Notes: a model not told the origin generated them from the sequence alone. DNA of 64,000 nucleotides from UBA3537 sp964219345 (GCA_964219345.1 CAXPPN010000024.1:1-64000), one strand, 5' to 3'. Positions 53,136 through 61,993 are shown, counted from the first letter of the stretch. Numbers and translations: made by a program.

Positions 53136-53798
53136 TCAGTGGTTTTCTTTTAATAAATGCGGAAATTTTGCTTTAAAACGTTTTAATCTTGGAATAGAAA
53201 CATTACGAACATAAGGATTATTGGGGTGCAAGCGCTCATAGTTTTGGTGATAGTTTTCGGCTTTCCAAAATTTTTGAAATGGGTAAACCTCTGCGGCTAC
53301 GGTTGTATTTTCTGTTTTTTCAATTTTTGCTATTTTCTTTAAGATAATTGCTTTTTGTTCTTGATTTTGATAAAAAATAATCGAACGATATTGCGAGCCT
53401 CTGTCTGGACCCTGACCATTAACTTGCGACACATTTTGAGAACCAAAATATACATCCACCAAAGTTGAAAAAGACACCACAGATGGATTGTAAAGAACTT
53501 CTACAGCTTCGGCATGACCAGTTCGGCCAGTATTGCTGAGTTCGTAGGTGGGGTTGTCGGTAAACCCACCCGCATAACCACTAATGGCTTCTTGAACACC
53601 ATATACACTTTCGTAAACGGCTTCGACACACCAAAAACACCCACCGGCAAAATAAGCCTTAGCAATGCTATTTTTTAGTGGAACTTCAATGGGCTTGGCA
53701 TTGATAACCGCTTGTTGTTTGGTGTTTTGTGCGTTGTTGTTTTGACAACTTACAGGACTACAAAAGAGTAGGGGAAGGAGTAAAAAGATGTTTTTCAT
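53136..53798 (-). CDS. msrA: Peptide-methionine (S)-S-oxide reductase, exported
   Basis: Repairs oxidised methionine in envelope proteins. The 220-residue protein begins with a signal peptide (MKNIFLLLPLLF) and a cysteine in PVSCQNN that may be lipidated. The catalytic motif GCFWCVEAVYESV is followed by ISGYAGG, GHAEAVEVLYNP, GSQYRSIIFY and the recycling region. The open frame extends ten residues upstream (53828), but the ATG at 53798 begins the signal peptide and is preferred. Confidence 0.93.
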   Translation of the reverse strand: MKNIFLLLPLLFCSPVSCQNNNAQNTKQQAVINAKPIEVPLKNSIAKAYFAGGCFWCVEAVYESVYGVQEAISGYAGGFTDNPTYELSNTGRTGHAEAVEVLYNPSVVSFSTLVDVYFGSQNVSQVNGQGPDRGSQYRSIIFYQNQEQKAIILKKIAKIEKTENTTVAAEVYPFQKFWKAENYHQNYERLHPNNPYVRNVSIPRLKRFKAKFPHLLKENH

Positions 53799-53908
53799 GG
53801 TGCATATGTTTGGGGTAAAATTAAGCATCCACCAATGGTATTTTGTGAAATTTTGGTTAAAAATCTTATATATCGACGATTTTAATTGTTGCCAATAGTT
53901 TTTATCAG

Positions 53909-54115
53909 TTACAATTTTTCATTCAAGTCTTGTCTTCCAACAATAGCCATTATTTCCACAATATTTTGATTGATTCTGTAGTAAATACTATCAACTCCAC
54001 ATGCACAACGCCGATATCCTTTTTTTATGTAATCTACAGATTCAAAGGAAAAAGGGCGTTTTGCAATAATGTCAAAATATTCAAAAAACGATTCGAAATA
54101 GTGATCCGCTAGTTT
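53909..54115 (-). pseudogene. 5'-truncated RelE/ParE-family toxin remnant
   Basis: The minus strand carries 68 codons ending in TAA at 53909-53911 that read like the C-terminal two thirds of a ParE toxin: ADHYFESFFEYFDIIAKRPFSFES, then VDYIKKGYRRCACGVDSIYYRI and VEIMAIVGRQDLNEKL. Upstream the frame meets a TAA at 54116-54118 and further toxin-like sequence is lost to frameshifts. There is no start codon in the open part and no antitoxin gene next to it. ParE-type toxins poison gyrase, but this copy cannot make a full product. It is the only trace of a mobile-type module in the window. Confidence 0.75.
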
Positions 54116-54244
54116 TTACTTTGGTCTGAATTCGATATGTAGTATATGTATGATTTAGGTCATTCATGTTTTTGAAGAATAGATTTGGGTGCTATTCACT
54201 TCAAATGTATAAAAATTTTTAAAGCAAAAAGAAGCATAGCACAA

Positions 54245-54273
54245 AAAAACCCTCACGTTTGGTGAGGGTTTTT
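54245..54273 (-). terminator. Bidirectional terminator after the zinc-ribbon-like gene
   Basis: A 12-base-pair stem (54245-54256 with 54262-54273) with a CCCTCAC/GTGAGGG core and A/T flanks, twenty bases beyond the stop at 54294. Confidence 0.8.
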
Positions 54274-54293
54274 GGTATGTGTAGGGTTATTTA

Positions 54294-55073
54294 TTACATA
54301 GTAGAAAATAACTTTTCCATTTTTACTTTTTGCTCTTCGGCTAATGTAGAATCGACCAAAATACGACCACTGTGTTCGTCTGTAATGATTTTTTTGCGAG
54401 AAGCAATTTCCATTTGTACTTGTGGTGGAATGGTAAAATATGAGCCTCCAGAAGCACCTCTTTCAATGGGTACAACGGCCAATCCGTTTTTAACATTACT
54501 ACGGATTTTTGTGTATGCTTTTGCCAAACGGTCTTCAATTTTTGTTTTGTATTCTTCAGATTTTTCTAAAAGTACTTTTTCTTCTTTTTCAGTTTCTGCA
54601 AGAATAGCGTCCAAATCGCCTTTTTTGTGCTTTAGGTGTTCTTCACGTTCTTTTAAACGTTCTTTAGTGCCCTCAATCACTTCCTTTTTTTGTTCAATTT
54701 GAGCTTTAAATTCTTTGATGTGCTTTTCGGCCAATTGGATTTCTAGTTCTTGAAATTCAACTTCTTTTGCCAAAGAATTAAACTCTCTATTGTTGCGAAC
54801 ATTCTTTTGTTGTTCGTTGTATTTTTTGATGAGAACTTTTGATTCTTCAATAAGGTTTTTCTTCGCCTTAATCTGGTTATCAATATCTGTAAGACTATCT
54901 TCTAGTTTTTGAAGTCGTAGTTTGAATCCTTCAACTTCGTCTTCCAAATCGCGTACTTCAAGAGGTAATTCTCCTCGAACGTTACGGATTTCGTCTACTC
55001 TAGAGTCTATGAGTTGCAAATCGTACAGTGCTCTTAATCGTTCTTCAACAGTTAGCTCTTTTTTCTTAGCCAT
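54294..55073 (-). CDS. C4 zinc-ribbon family coiled-coil protein, without cysteines
   Basis: A 259-residue protein. Residues about 30-180 are a long antiparallel coiled coil of Glu/Lys heptads; the C-terminal end matches the zf-RING_7 (C4-type zinc ribbon) family by GGSYFTIPPQVQMEI and DEHSGRILVD. In the usual family these read C-GGC and C-xxC-GR; here every cysteine position is Ser, Asp or other, and the whole protein has no cysteine. It starts two bases after the Nif3 stop, the conserved partner arrangement. Role unknown; in other bacteria relatives are linked to flagella-free envelope or RNA functions without firm data. Confidence 0.85.
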   Translation of the reverse strand: MAKKKELTVEERLRALYDLQLIDSRVDEIRNVRGELPLEVRDLEDEVEGFKLRLQKLEDSLTDIDNQIKAKKNLIEESKVLIKKYNEQQKNVRNNREFNSLAKEVEFQELEIQLAEKHIKEFKAQIEQKKEVIEGTKERLKEREEHLKHKKGDLDAILAETEKEEKVLLEKSEEYKTKIEDRLAKAYTKIRSNVKNGLAVVPIERGASGGSYFTIPPQVQMEIASRKKIITDEHSGRILVDSTLAEEQKVKMEKLFSTM

Positions 55074-55075
55074 GT

Positions 55076-56170
55076 TTATTTATACTTTACCGGGTTTGTA
55101 TTGATCTTTGATAAAAGGACTGCAAAATTAGGAATTTTTTTTGTAAGATAGGTCGCTAAAAGATTTTTTGTGTATTGTTCGCTCTCATAATGGCCTATAT
55201 CCATCAATAAAATCTGGTTTTCTGCAGCAAAAAAATCATGATATTTCAGATCAGAAGTTACAAAAGCATCTGCTCCAGCAGCTTTTGCTGCAGCGATAGC
55301 AAAACTCCCCGATCCACCCAAAACAGCAACCTTTTTGATGTTTTTATTTAATAGTTTTGAATGTCTAATGACGCTACTCTTCATTTTTTCTTTAACGTAT
55401 TCCAAAAAAGCATTCTCCTCCATTGGGGTTTCTAAAGTGCCTATCATTCCCATTCCAATGTGTTGATTTTTGTTTTCCAAAGTCGAGATCTCATAAGCAA
55501 CCTCTTCATAGGGGTGTGTTTGAAATAGATTGTTTAGAATATTAGACTCCAAATGTTTGGCAAAAACAATATCTAATTTTATTTCTCCTAACTGCTTAAA
55601 TTCGTGTGGTTTTCCAATGACAGGGTTGGAGACTTCGTTGCCTTTAAACGTACCAATACCCTCACTACTAAAACTACAATTTTCGTAATTTCCAATGGCA
55701 CCACCACCAGCTTCAAAAAGTGCTTTTTGGACAGCTTCTATGTCTGATTTTGGAACAAAAGTAGTTAGTTTTTTGATGGTTCCAGATTGTGGCATCAAAA
55801 TGGATTTATTTTTTAATTCTAATCTGTTGCAGAGTTCTGCATTGACACCATCATATGCATTATCCAAAGCGGTATGTATGGCAAAAATAGTAATGTCATT
55901 TTTGATGGCTTTTTGTACCACACGCTCTACATAAGAATTGCCTGTAATGGATTTTAACCCTTTGAAAATAATAGGATGAAAACTAATAATCAAATTACAG
56001 TCCTCTGCGATGGCTTCCTCTACAACTTCTGGAAGTGTATCCAACGTGATTAATACGCCAGTAACTTTAGCATTATTATCGCCAACCAAAAGGCCAACGT
56101 TATCAAATTCTTCGGCATAGGTCAAGGGTGCAAGTTCTTCGAGCTGATTGATGATGTCTTGAACTATCAT
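55076..56170 (-). CDS. Nif3-like dinuclear metal centre protein
   Basis: A 364-residue member of the YbgI/YqfO/NIF3 family, which forms toroidal hexamers with a two-metal site. Metal ligands appear in IISFHPIIFKGLKSI, FAIHTALDNAYDGVN and, near the end, DIGHYESEQYTK. Between them lies the inserted PII-like domain seen in YqfO (about residues 130-235, HPYEEVAYEI). The biochemical role is unsettled; a folate or metal-chaperone role has been proposed for relatives. It is cotranscribed with the cysteine-free zinc-ribbon homologue and diverges from lpxK. Confidence 0.92.
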   Translation of the reverse strand: MIVQDIINQLEELAPLTYAEEFDNVGLLVGDNNAKVTGVLITLDTLPEVVEEAIAEDCNLIISFHPIIFKGLKSITGNSYVERVVQKAIKNDITIFAIHTALDNAYDGVNAELCNRLELKNKSILMPQSGTIKKLTTFVPKSDIEAVQKALFEAGGGAIGNYENCSFSSEGIGTFKGNEVSNPVIGKPHEFKQLGEIKLDIVFAKHLESNILNNLFQTHPYEEVAYEISTLENKNQHIGMGMIGTLETPMEENAFLEYVKEKMKSSVIRHSKLLNKNIKKVAVLGGSGSFAIAAAKAAGADAFVTSDLKYHDFFAAENQILLMDIGHYESEQYTKNLLATYLTKKIPNFAVLLSKINTNPVKYK

Positions 56171-56187
56171 AAGATTTTGTTTAACAT

Positions 56188-56195
56188 CAAAGATA
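56188..56195 (-). promoter_or_regulatory. Promoter -7 element of the Nif3-like operon
   Basis: Minus strand TATCTTTG, 17 bases before the start at 56170. Confidence 0.5.
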
Positions 56196-56202
56196 AAATA
56201 AT

Positions 56203-56210
56203 TACTTTCG
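56203..56210 (+). promoter_or_regulatory. Possible promoter -7 element of lpxK
   Basis: TACTTTCG, a one-base mismatch, five bases before the lpxK ATG at 56216. If used, it would give a leaderless message. Confidence 0.3.
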
Positions 56211-56215
56211 TTGTG

Positions 56216-57220
56216 ATGAAGCTTTTAAGAAAAATATTATTTCCACTCAATCCACTGTATTATAGTGTTGTTTTTCTTCGCAATAAATGTTTTGATTTTG
56301 GAATTTTTAAATCAAAATCATATAAAACTTCCATTATTTGTGTAGGAAATCTTTCTGTGGGTGGAACTGGAAAAACTCCCATGATTGAAACCCTGATTCA
56401 ACTGCTTCAAAAGGATTATAATGTTGCGGTTTTAAGTCGTGGTTATGGCCGACAATCTAAAGGATTTGTATTGGCCAAGAACACTTCTATAGCAAAAATT
56501 TTGGGAGATGAGCCTTATCAAATTGCACAAAAATTTCCAAATGTCACTGTCGCTGTTGACGCAAATCGTCAGCGAGGAATAGATTGCCTTTTACACCTCA
56601 ATTTGCCACCAGATGTTATTTTGCTTGATGATGCTTTTCAGCATAGAAAAGTAAAACCAGGACTATCAATTTTATTGACAGCTTATGATAATTTATTTTG
56701 TGATGATAGTGTTTTGCCCTCTGGAAATCTTCGTGAACCACGATTTGGAGCACAACGCGCTCAGGTCGTTATTGTTACGAAATCTCCAAATGATTTAAAT
56801 TCAATTGAAAAAGCAAATATAGCAGAACGATTAGCGCTTCACCCAAATCAAAAATTGTTTTTTAGCTCTATTGTTTATTCAAATGAAATTGTATCAAAAA
56901 CAGATTTAATTCTTTTGGAAGAATTAAAAACCAAAAATTTTACATTAGTTACTGGAATTGCCAATGCCAAGCCTTTGGTTACTTATTTAAAACGTCTAAA
57001 CCTTAATTTTGAACATCTTGAATATGATGATCATCATGAGTTTTCAGAGAAAGAATTAAAAGAAATTAGTTCAAAATCTTTTGTACTCACTACAGAAAAA
57101 GATTTTTCAAGACTCCAATCATTGCAACATAAAGCGCTGTATTATTTACCTATCACAACACAAGTTTATGATATGAGTACATTAGAAAAAATAGTAAAGG
57201 ATTTTATTAAAAATTCTTGA
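56216..57220 (+). CDS. lpxK: Tetraacyldisaccharide 4'-kinase
   Basis: Phosphorylates the lipid A precursor at the 4' position on the inner membrane. The 334-residue protein has an N-terminal membrane-associating helix (LRKILFPLNPLYYSVVFLRN), the Walker A VGNLSVGGTGKTP, LSRGYGR, GDEPYQIA, DANRQRGI and the Walker B-like LLDDAFQHR. The frame opens at 56159, but that start overlaps the divergent Nif3 gene, and MKLLRKILFPLNP is the family N-terminus. Confidence 0.94.
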   Translation: MKLLRKILFPLNPLYYSVVFLRNKCFDFGIFKSKSYKTSIICVGNLSVGGTGKTPMIETLIQLLQKDYNVAVLSRGYGRQSKGFVLAKNTSIAKILGDEPYQIAQKFPNVTVAVDANRQRGIDCLLHLNLPPDVILLDDAFQHRKVKPGLSILLTAYDNLFCDDSVLPSGNLREPRFGAQRAQVVIVTKSPNDLNSIEKANIAERLALHPNQKLFFSSIVYSNEIVSKTDLILLEELKTKNFTLVTGIANAKPLVTYLKRLNLNFEHLEYDDHHEFSEKELKEISSKSFVLTTEKDFSRLQSLQHKALYYLPITTQVYDMSTLEKIVKDFIKNS

Positions 57221-58210
57221 TTAGTTCAGTGTTCTAATCAAGTCAATAATTCTAGAAGAATAACCAGTCTCGTTGTCGTACCAGCCAATAATTTTAACCA
57301 TTTTTCCCAAAACAGAAGTCATTTGTGCATCAAAAATACAGGAGTGAGGATTGCCTATTACATCGATTGACACGATAGGGTCTGTTGTGTATTCCAAAAT
57401 TCCTTTGAAATTTGTTTGAGCTGCTTTTTCAAAAGTGTTATTTATTTCTTCAACAGTCGTCTCTTTTTTGACATTAAAAGTAATGTCTGTAAGAGATCCA
57501 TTTATGACAGGAACACGAATCCCACAACCTCCAATGGTATGAGCAAGTTCAGGGAAAATTTTAGTCAAGGCTTTTGCAGCACCTGTTGTTGTTGGTACAA
57601 TGGATTGCCCAGCTGCTCGTGCACGTCTTAAATCTTGATGGGGTTGGTCGTGCAAACTTTGATCTGTGGTGTACGAATGTACCGTAGTAATATAGGCCTG
57701 ATCTATACCACACAAATCATTAATTACCGCTAGCATGGGCGCAGCATTATTGGTTGTACAAGAGGCATTTGAAAGGATATGGTCATCTTTAGTAATAATG
57801 TGTTCGTTTACGCCTAGTACAATGGTTTTGATATCGGTTTCCGTTGGTGGAACACTCAAAATTACTTTTTTAGCACCGTTCTTTATGTGGTACTCTAAAT
57901 CTGTTTTTGTTTTGAATTTACCTGTGGCTTCTACAACAACATCAACCTTATGATTTGTCCAATCAATTGATTTTGGATGATTTTTATTTGAAAGCGCAAT
58001 CGTTAAATTATTGATAATAATATGTTCTTCGTTATCTGAAACCCTTGCATCGAGTTTTCCGTGAATACTATCATATTTGAGCAAATGGGCCAATGTTTTG
58101 GCATCTGCCAAATCATTTATAGCGACGACTTGAATGTCGTTATGTTCAAGAAGTAAACGAAATACACGTCTTCCGATACGTCCAAATCCGTTGATTCCAA
58201 CCCGAATCAT
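57221..58210 (-). CDS. gap: Glyceraldehyde-3-phosphate dehydrogenase
   Basis: NAD-dependent glycolytic enzyme, 329 residues. It has INGFGRIGRRVFR, the catalytic cysteine in LSNASCTTNNAAPML, TTVHSYTTDQ, RRARAAGQSIVPTTTGAAKAL, RVPVINGSLTDITF and WYDNETGYSSRI. The stop abuts lpxK and the start abuts the lipA stop, so it is read as the second gene after lipA. Confidence 0.96.
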   Translation of the reverse strand: MIRVGINGFGRIGRRVFRLLLEHNDIQVVAINDLADAKTLAHLLKYDSIHGKLDARVSDNEEHIIINNLTIALSNKNHPKSIDWTNHKVDVVVEATGKFKTKTDLEYHIKNGAKKVILSVPPTETDIKTIVLGVNEHIITKDDHILSNASCTTNNAAPMLAVINDLCGIDQAYITTVHSYTTDQSLHDQPHQDLRRARAAGQSIVPTTTGAAKALTKIFPELAHTIGGCGIRVPVINGSLTDITFNVKKETTVEEINNTFEKAAQTNFKGILEYTTDPIVSIDVIGNPHSCIFDAQMTSVLGKMVKIIGWYDNETGYSSRIIDLIRTLN

Positions 58211-59086
58211 TTAATTAATATGTTTTTGTGCTTTGTATGAAGATCTCACAAGCGCACTACTTTCTACATGACGGAATCCTAAATCCAACCCAATTTCTTC
58301 ATATTCCTTGAATTGATCTGGAGTGATAAATTCTTTTACTGGAAGATGTTTTTTGCTAGGTTGAAGGTATTGACCAATAGTCACAACATCAACATTTACT
58401 TTTTTTAAGTCATGTAGAGTTTCTATCACTTCCTCACGAGTTTCCCCAAGTCCAAGCATAATACCTGTTTTTGTGCGGCGTTGTCCTTGATTTTTCAAAT
58501 AATTTAGTACTTCTAAACTTTGGTCATATTTGGCTTGGATACGTACCGCTCTTGTTAGTCGACGAACAGTTTCCATATTGTGTGAAACGACTTCTGGCGC
58601 AACATCAATAATACGGTCTATATGCTTTTCAATACCTTGAAAATCAGGGATTAAGGTTTCCAATGTTGTATTTGGGTTCATACGGCGAACAGCCTTTACA
58701 GTTTCTGCCCACATAATGCTTCCCATGTCTTTTAAATCATCTCGATCTACACTGGTAAGTACAGCATGCTTGATGCCCATAATTTTTATTGAGCGCGCCA
58801 CTTTTTCAGGTTCATCCCAATCTACAGATTCTGGACGCCCTGTTTTTACCCCACAAAATCCACACGATCGTGTACAAATATTTCCAAGAATCATAAAGGT
58901 TGCCGTACCTTCACCCCAACATTCTCCCATATTTGGACAGCTGCCAGAAGTACAAATCGTATTGAGTTTGTATTTGTCAACAAGTCCTCGAAGTTCGGTG
59001 TATTTTTTACCAGTAGGTAATTTTACACGTAGCCATTTTGGTTTTGCTTGACGTTCTTGTGGTTTTGTAAGTGTGTCTGTGGACAT
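58211..59086 (-). CDS. lipA: Lipoyl synthase
   Basis: Radical SAM enzyme that inserts two sulfurs into octanoyl groups on lipoyl domains. The 291-residue protein has both iron-sulfur motifs: the auxiliary cluster CTSGSCPNMGECW and the radical SAM CTRSCGFC. The final RSSY motif with the cluster serine is in VRSSYKAQKH. It has its own promoter. The gene pair lipA-gap is continuous with no spacing. Confidence 0.96.
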   Translation of the reverse strand: MSTDTLTKPQERQAKPKWLRVKLPTGKKYTELRGLVDKYKLNTICTSGSCPNMGECWGEGTATFMILGNICTRSCGFCGVKTGRPESVDWDEPEKVARSIKIMGIKHAVLTSVDRDDLKDMGSIMWAETVKAVRRMNPNTTLETLIPDFQGIEKHIDRIIDVAPEVVSHNMETVRRLTRAVRIQAKYDQSLEVLNYLKNQGQRRTKTGIMLGLGETREEVIETLHDLKKVNVDVVTIGQYLQPSKKHLPVKEFITPDQFKEYEEIGLDLGFRHVESSALVRSSYKAQKHIN

Positions 59087-59103
59087 GCTTTTAATTTGAA
59101 CAG

Positions 59104-59111
59104 CAAAGATA
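59104..59111 (-). promoter_or_regulatory. Promoter -7 element of lipA-gap
   Basis: Minus strand TATCTTTG, 17 bases before the lipA ATG, within the 46-base gap after the Nramp-like gene. Confidence 0.5.
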
Positions 59112-59132
59112 CAAAGTATTCCATAAAAAAAA

Positions 59133-60347
59133 TCACAAAATACTAAGATACCAAATGTTAAATCCTATCAGAAATAGAATTCCAAGAATACTCAACAAAT
59201 GCATTACTTTTGAGGGTTTCCAAGGCTTTGGTGTGTGTTTACTACATATGAGAATATAATTCATTATGGCATAAAAGGGTGCTGTAAGAAATGATAAAAT
59301 GGTGGCAATTTTTATTAAAGTCCCCATTTCTGATAAAAAGAAAATGAAAATGAAAATTGTTCCAATAATAAGTAAAATCAACCAGGAGGTATAGCCATTT
59401 TTAAGAGGTTTTTCTAAGATCAATTCCATAGTTTTATTCATGGCTCTTGGCGAAGCGTCTAGAGTGGTTAGAGTCGTACTAAACATGGTTGTAAGTGCTG
59501 CAAGACCTATAATAATATAGCTCCAATCCCCTAAGTTTTGAGTATACATTTGGATGAGTTGAATAGAAAATTCACTACCATTGTTACTGAATGTTTTTCC
59601 TGTTCCAAACATTACAAGTCCGCCAAGCATCAAAAAACCAATTCCCAAAACAATAGTGCCCAAATAACCAATATTAAAATCCATTAGCGCAGTTTTTGGA
59701 CTAAATACTTTTAGTTCTTTTCTCTTTTGAATGGCCCAAAGCGAGTGCCAAATCGAAACATCAAGTGGTGCTGGCATCCACCCCATAAATGCAATGAGAA
59801 AAATGATTTCAGCGTCAGTTTTTGGAAGTATTTGTGTCCAATTAGAATTAGCCTCAGAATTGTAAAATACAGTAATAACAGCAAAAAGTGTAGAAACACT
59901 CAGGATGATAATTATAATTTTCATCATTTTATCCAATAATGCATATTTACCAACCAAAAGGAGTCCAAAGCATATGGATAAAATAATGATGGTCCAAATC
60001 TCCATACTAATATGAGCACCAAAAAGCGATGAGGCTATCCCTGCAGTAACAATGGTGACTGCAGTTTGGATGGTAAACATGGTAGCAAACGTTAGTAGGG
60101 CGTAGACTTTAAGTACATTTTTTCCTAATTTTTTGTAGCCATCAAGAAGGCTCTCACCGGTTGCTGTTGCATATCGAGGGCCAAATTGAAAAAAGGGATA
60201 TTTGATGAGGTTGATTAAAAGCAATGCCCATAGCAATCCAAATCCAAAATTAGCACCAGCTTTTGTAGATTGTACCAAATGTGATACGCCAATGGCTGCA
60301 CCAGCAAACAAAAGTCCAGGGCCTAGTTTTTGTAAGAACTTTATCAT
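59133..60347 (-). CDS. Nramp-related transporter with altered metal-binding motifs
   Basis: A 404-residue inner membrane protein with about 11 helices and the Nramp fold pattern (GPGLLFAGAAIGVSHLVQSTKAGANFGFGLLW). In true Nramp metal transporters helix 1 has DPGN and helix 6 has MPH. Here the helix 1 positions are GVSH (20-23), and helix 6 reads MPAP (191-194), so the metal-binding Asp and Asn are lost and only the Met remains. It belongs to a divergent branch frequent in Bacteroidota whose substrate is not known to me. It overlaps the sigma factor gene by four bases. Confidence 0.82.
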   Translation of the reverse strand: MIKFLQKLGPGLLFAGAAIGVSHLVQSTKAGANFGFGLLWALLLINLIKYPFFQFGPRYATATGESLLDGYKKLGKNVLKVYALLTFATMFTIQTAVTIVTAGIASSLFGAHISMEIWTIIILSICFGLLLVGKYALLDKMMKIIIIILSVSTLFAVITVFYNSEANSNWTQILPKTDAEIIFLIAFMGWMPAPLDVSIWHSLWAIQKRKELKVFSPKTALMDFNIGYLGTIVLGIGFLMLGGLVMFGTGKTFSNNGSEFSIQLIQMYTQNLGDWSYIIIGLAALTTMFSTTLTTLDASPRAMNKTMELILEKPLKNGYTSWLILLIIGTIFIFIFFLSEMGTLIKIATILSFLTAPFYAIMNYILICSKHTPKPWKPSKVMHLLSILGILFLIGFNIWYLSIL

Positions 60348-60895
60348 GTTTTGGAACGAATAATACAGGCTAAAAGTTTTCTAGCTCGAAGCAGTTTTAC
60401 CTTAACATTGTTAATGGGGATATTGATTGTTTTTGCTATTTCTTGGTAACTTTGTTCTTGAAAATAGCGCAATTGAATAATCTCTTGATGATGTGGTTTT
60501 AGCTTTTTAATATCTTTTAGAAGTTCTGCCAAATTTTGTTCTGTAATGAGTTTATCTTCAGCAGATGGGGCATCATCTTGAATCCAATACACACGATTTT
60601 CATCTTCTTCTGTCGTTTGATTTGTAAGTGTGTTTTTTTGTTTTCTTAAACTGTCTAAATGTGTATTTTTTGCAATGGTAATCAACCAAGTTTTAAATTT
60701 GAATTTTGGATCAAAAGAATTGATTTTATCAAAAGCTTTAAAAAAAGTTTCAATGGTAATGTCTTCTGCATCATTTTCGTTTTGGGTACGTATGAGCATA
60801 AATCCAAAAACATCATTCCAAAAGGTTTCCAATAAAAAATTGAAGGCCATTTGGTTATTTTCTTTGGCTTTTATGATGGCTTCGCTCAGTTCCAA
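60344..60895 (-). CDS. ECF-type RNA polymerase sigma factor
   Basis: A 183-residue alternative sigma factor with only regions 2 and 4. Region 2 includes NENDAEDITIETFFKAFDKINSF and KFKTWLITIAKNTHLDSLRK; region 4 includes LKPHHQEIIQLRYFQEQSYQEIAKTINIPINNVKVKLLRARKLL. No anti-sigma factor gene is adjacent, which is unusual. Its gene overlaps both neighbours, ten bases with the glycosyltransferase and four with the Nramp-like carrier, so all three are made together. Confidence 0.92.
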   Translation of the reverse strand: MELSEAIIKAKENNQMAFNFLLETFWNDVFGFMLIRTQNENDAEDITIETFFKAFDKINSFDPKFKFKTWLITIAKNTHLDSLRKQKNTLTNQTTEEDENRVYWIQDDAPSAEDKLITEQNLAELLKDIKKLKPHHQEIIQLRYFQEQSYQEIAKTINIPINNVKVKLLRARKLLACIIRSKT

Positions 60896-61980
60896 TACAG
60901 TCGTTTTGAATTTAAACTCGATATAAATATAAGAAATTGTGTAACAAGCTTAAAAACTTCAAACAATGGTAATGCAATAATAAGTTTTAAATCTTGTAAT
61001 TTTTTAGCAATAATACCATAACAAATATATTGAATCAAATAGCGTCCAACAATTAATGATATGATAACCATTTCAAGTTCTGCTGTACTGAAAAACAATA
61101 AAAAAGGCGCTAAAAGATAAAATGTAAAATGACTTAAAAATAAAATGGCATTGGCGATTTGAGCAGACGGTTTACAATGTCTTAGCTTTAAATCATTTTT
61201 TGCTTGCTTTAGGAAACATTCTTTAAAGTTTGTTTTTTGTACTGGAGTAACAAAGCTATCTTTATGCAAACAAAAAGTGGTGTTCGATTTTTTAGCAACA
61301 TCATTAGCAAACAATGTGGTTTCGCCAAATGAAATTTCCATATGTTGTACAAAACCATTGGAACTAAAAAAAAGTTCTTTAGAGTAACTCACATTTGCAG
61401 ATGTTCCACTGTAATAGACTCCTATTTTACCTAAAGTATAGTTTTTTATAGTACGTAAGAAATCAAAAAAACGATAAAAATAATTGTAATGGGTATATTT
61501 TACATAACCAATCGCCATTGATTTTTTCATAGATGCTGCAGCCATATGCTGAAGCCATGATCTGGATTGAGGCTCAAAATTGACAGAGCTTAGCACCAAA
61601 TTTTCGTGAGTAGCTGCTTTTATTCCAAGAGTAAGCGCGTATTTTTTGCTCGCCCAAAAGGCTTCATTGTTTTTAACATCAATTATTTTTAAAGTGGGGT
61701 TTTTCTTTTGAAAATCTTCCATGACCTCCAAAGATTCATCTGTTGATGCATGATTGATTAAAACAATTTCAAAATTTTTATGTTTTTGTTTTAAAAAAAT
61801 TGGCAGTTGTTTTTTTAAAAGCGCTGCTTGATTTTTCGTATATAAAATAAGAGATAACTGAGAATTTGAAGTTTCTGGCGAGTCAGAAACATTTTTGAAA
61901 CTCAATACAGCAGAACAGAAGAAAATAATTTCAATAAAAACTACTGCTATAAAAACATATAGTAAAACGGTCAAAAACAT
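60886..61980 (-). CDS. Family 2 glycosyltransferase-like membrane protein with lost catalytic motifs
   Basis: A 364-residue protein, N-terminal helix (about 3-25), a GT-A-like domain and two or three C-terminal helices. The overall layout (LSLILYTKN, FEIVLINHASTDESLEV, ENLVLSSVNFEPQSRSW, ISFGETTLF) aligns with processive-type GT2 proteins of Bacteroidota, but the nucleotide-sugar DxD position reads SVN (132-134), the GDD/GED acid position reads GETT (219-222), and no QxxRW follows. It is probably not an active glycosyltransferase. A longer start at 62061 would overlap the upstream gene; MFLTVLLY at 61980 is chosen. Confidence 0.75.
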   Translation of the reverse strand: MFLTVLLYVFIAVVFIEIIFFCSAVLSFKNVSDSPETSNSQLSLILYTKNQAALLKKQLPIFLKQKHKNFEIVLINHASTDESLEVMEDFQKKNPTLKIIDVKNNEAFWASKKYALTLGIKAATHENLVLSSVNFEPQSRSWLQHMAAASMKKSMAIGYVKYTHYNYFYRFFDFLRTIKNYTLGKIGVYYSGTSANVSYSKELFFSSNGFVQHMEISFGETTLFANDVAKKSNTTFCLHKDSFVTPVQKTNFKECFLKQAKNDLKLRHCKPSAQIANAILFLSHFTFYLLAPFLLFFSTAELEMVIISLIVGRYLIQYICYGIIAKKLQDLKLIIALPLFEVFKLVTQFLIFISSLNSKRLYWN

Positions 61981-61993
61981 TTTTTTGGGGTTA

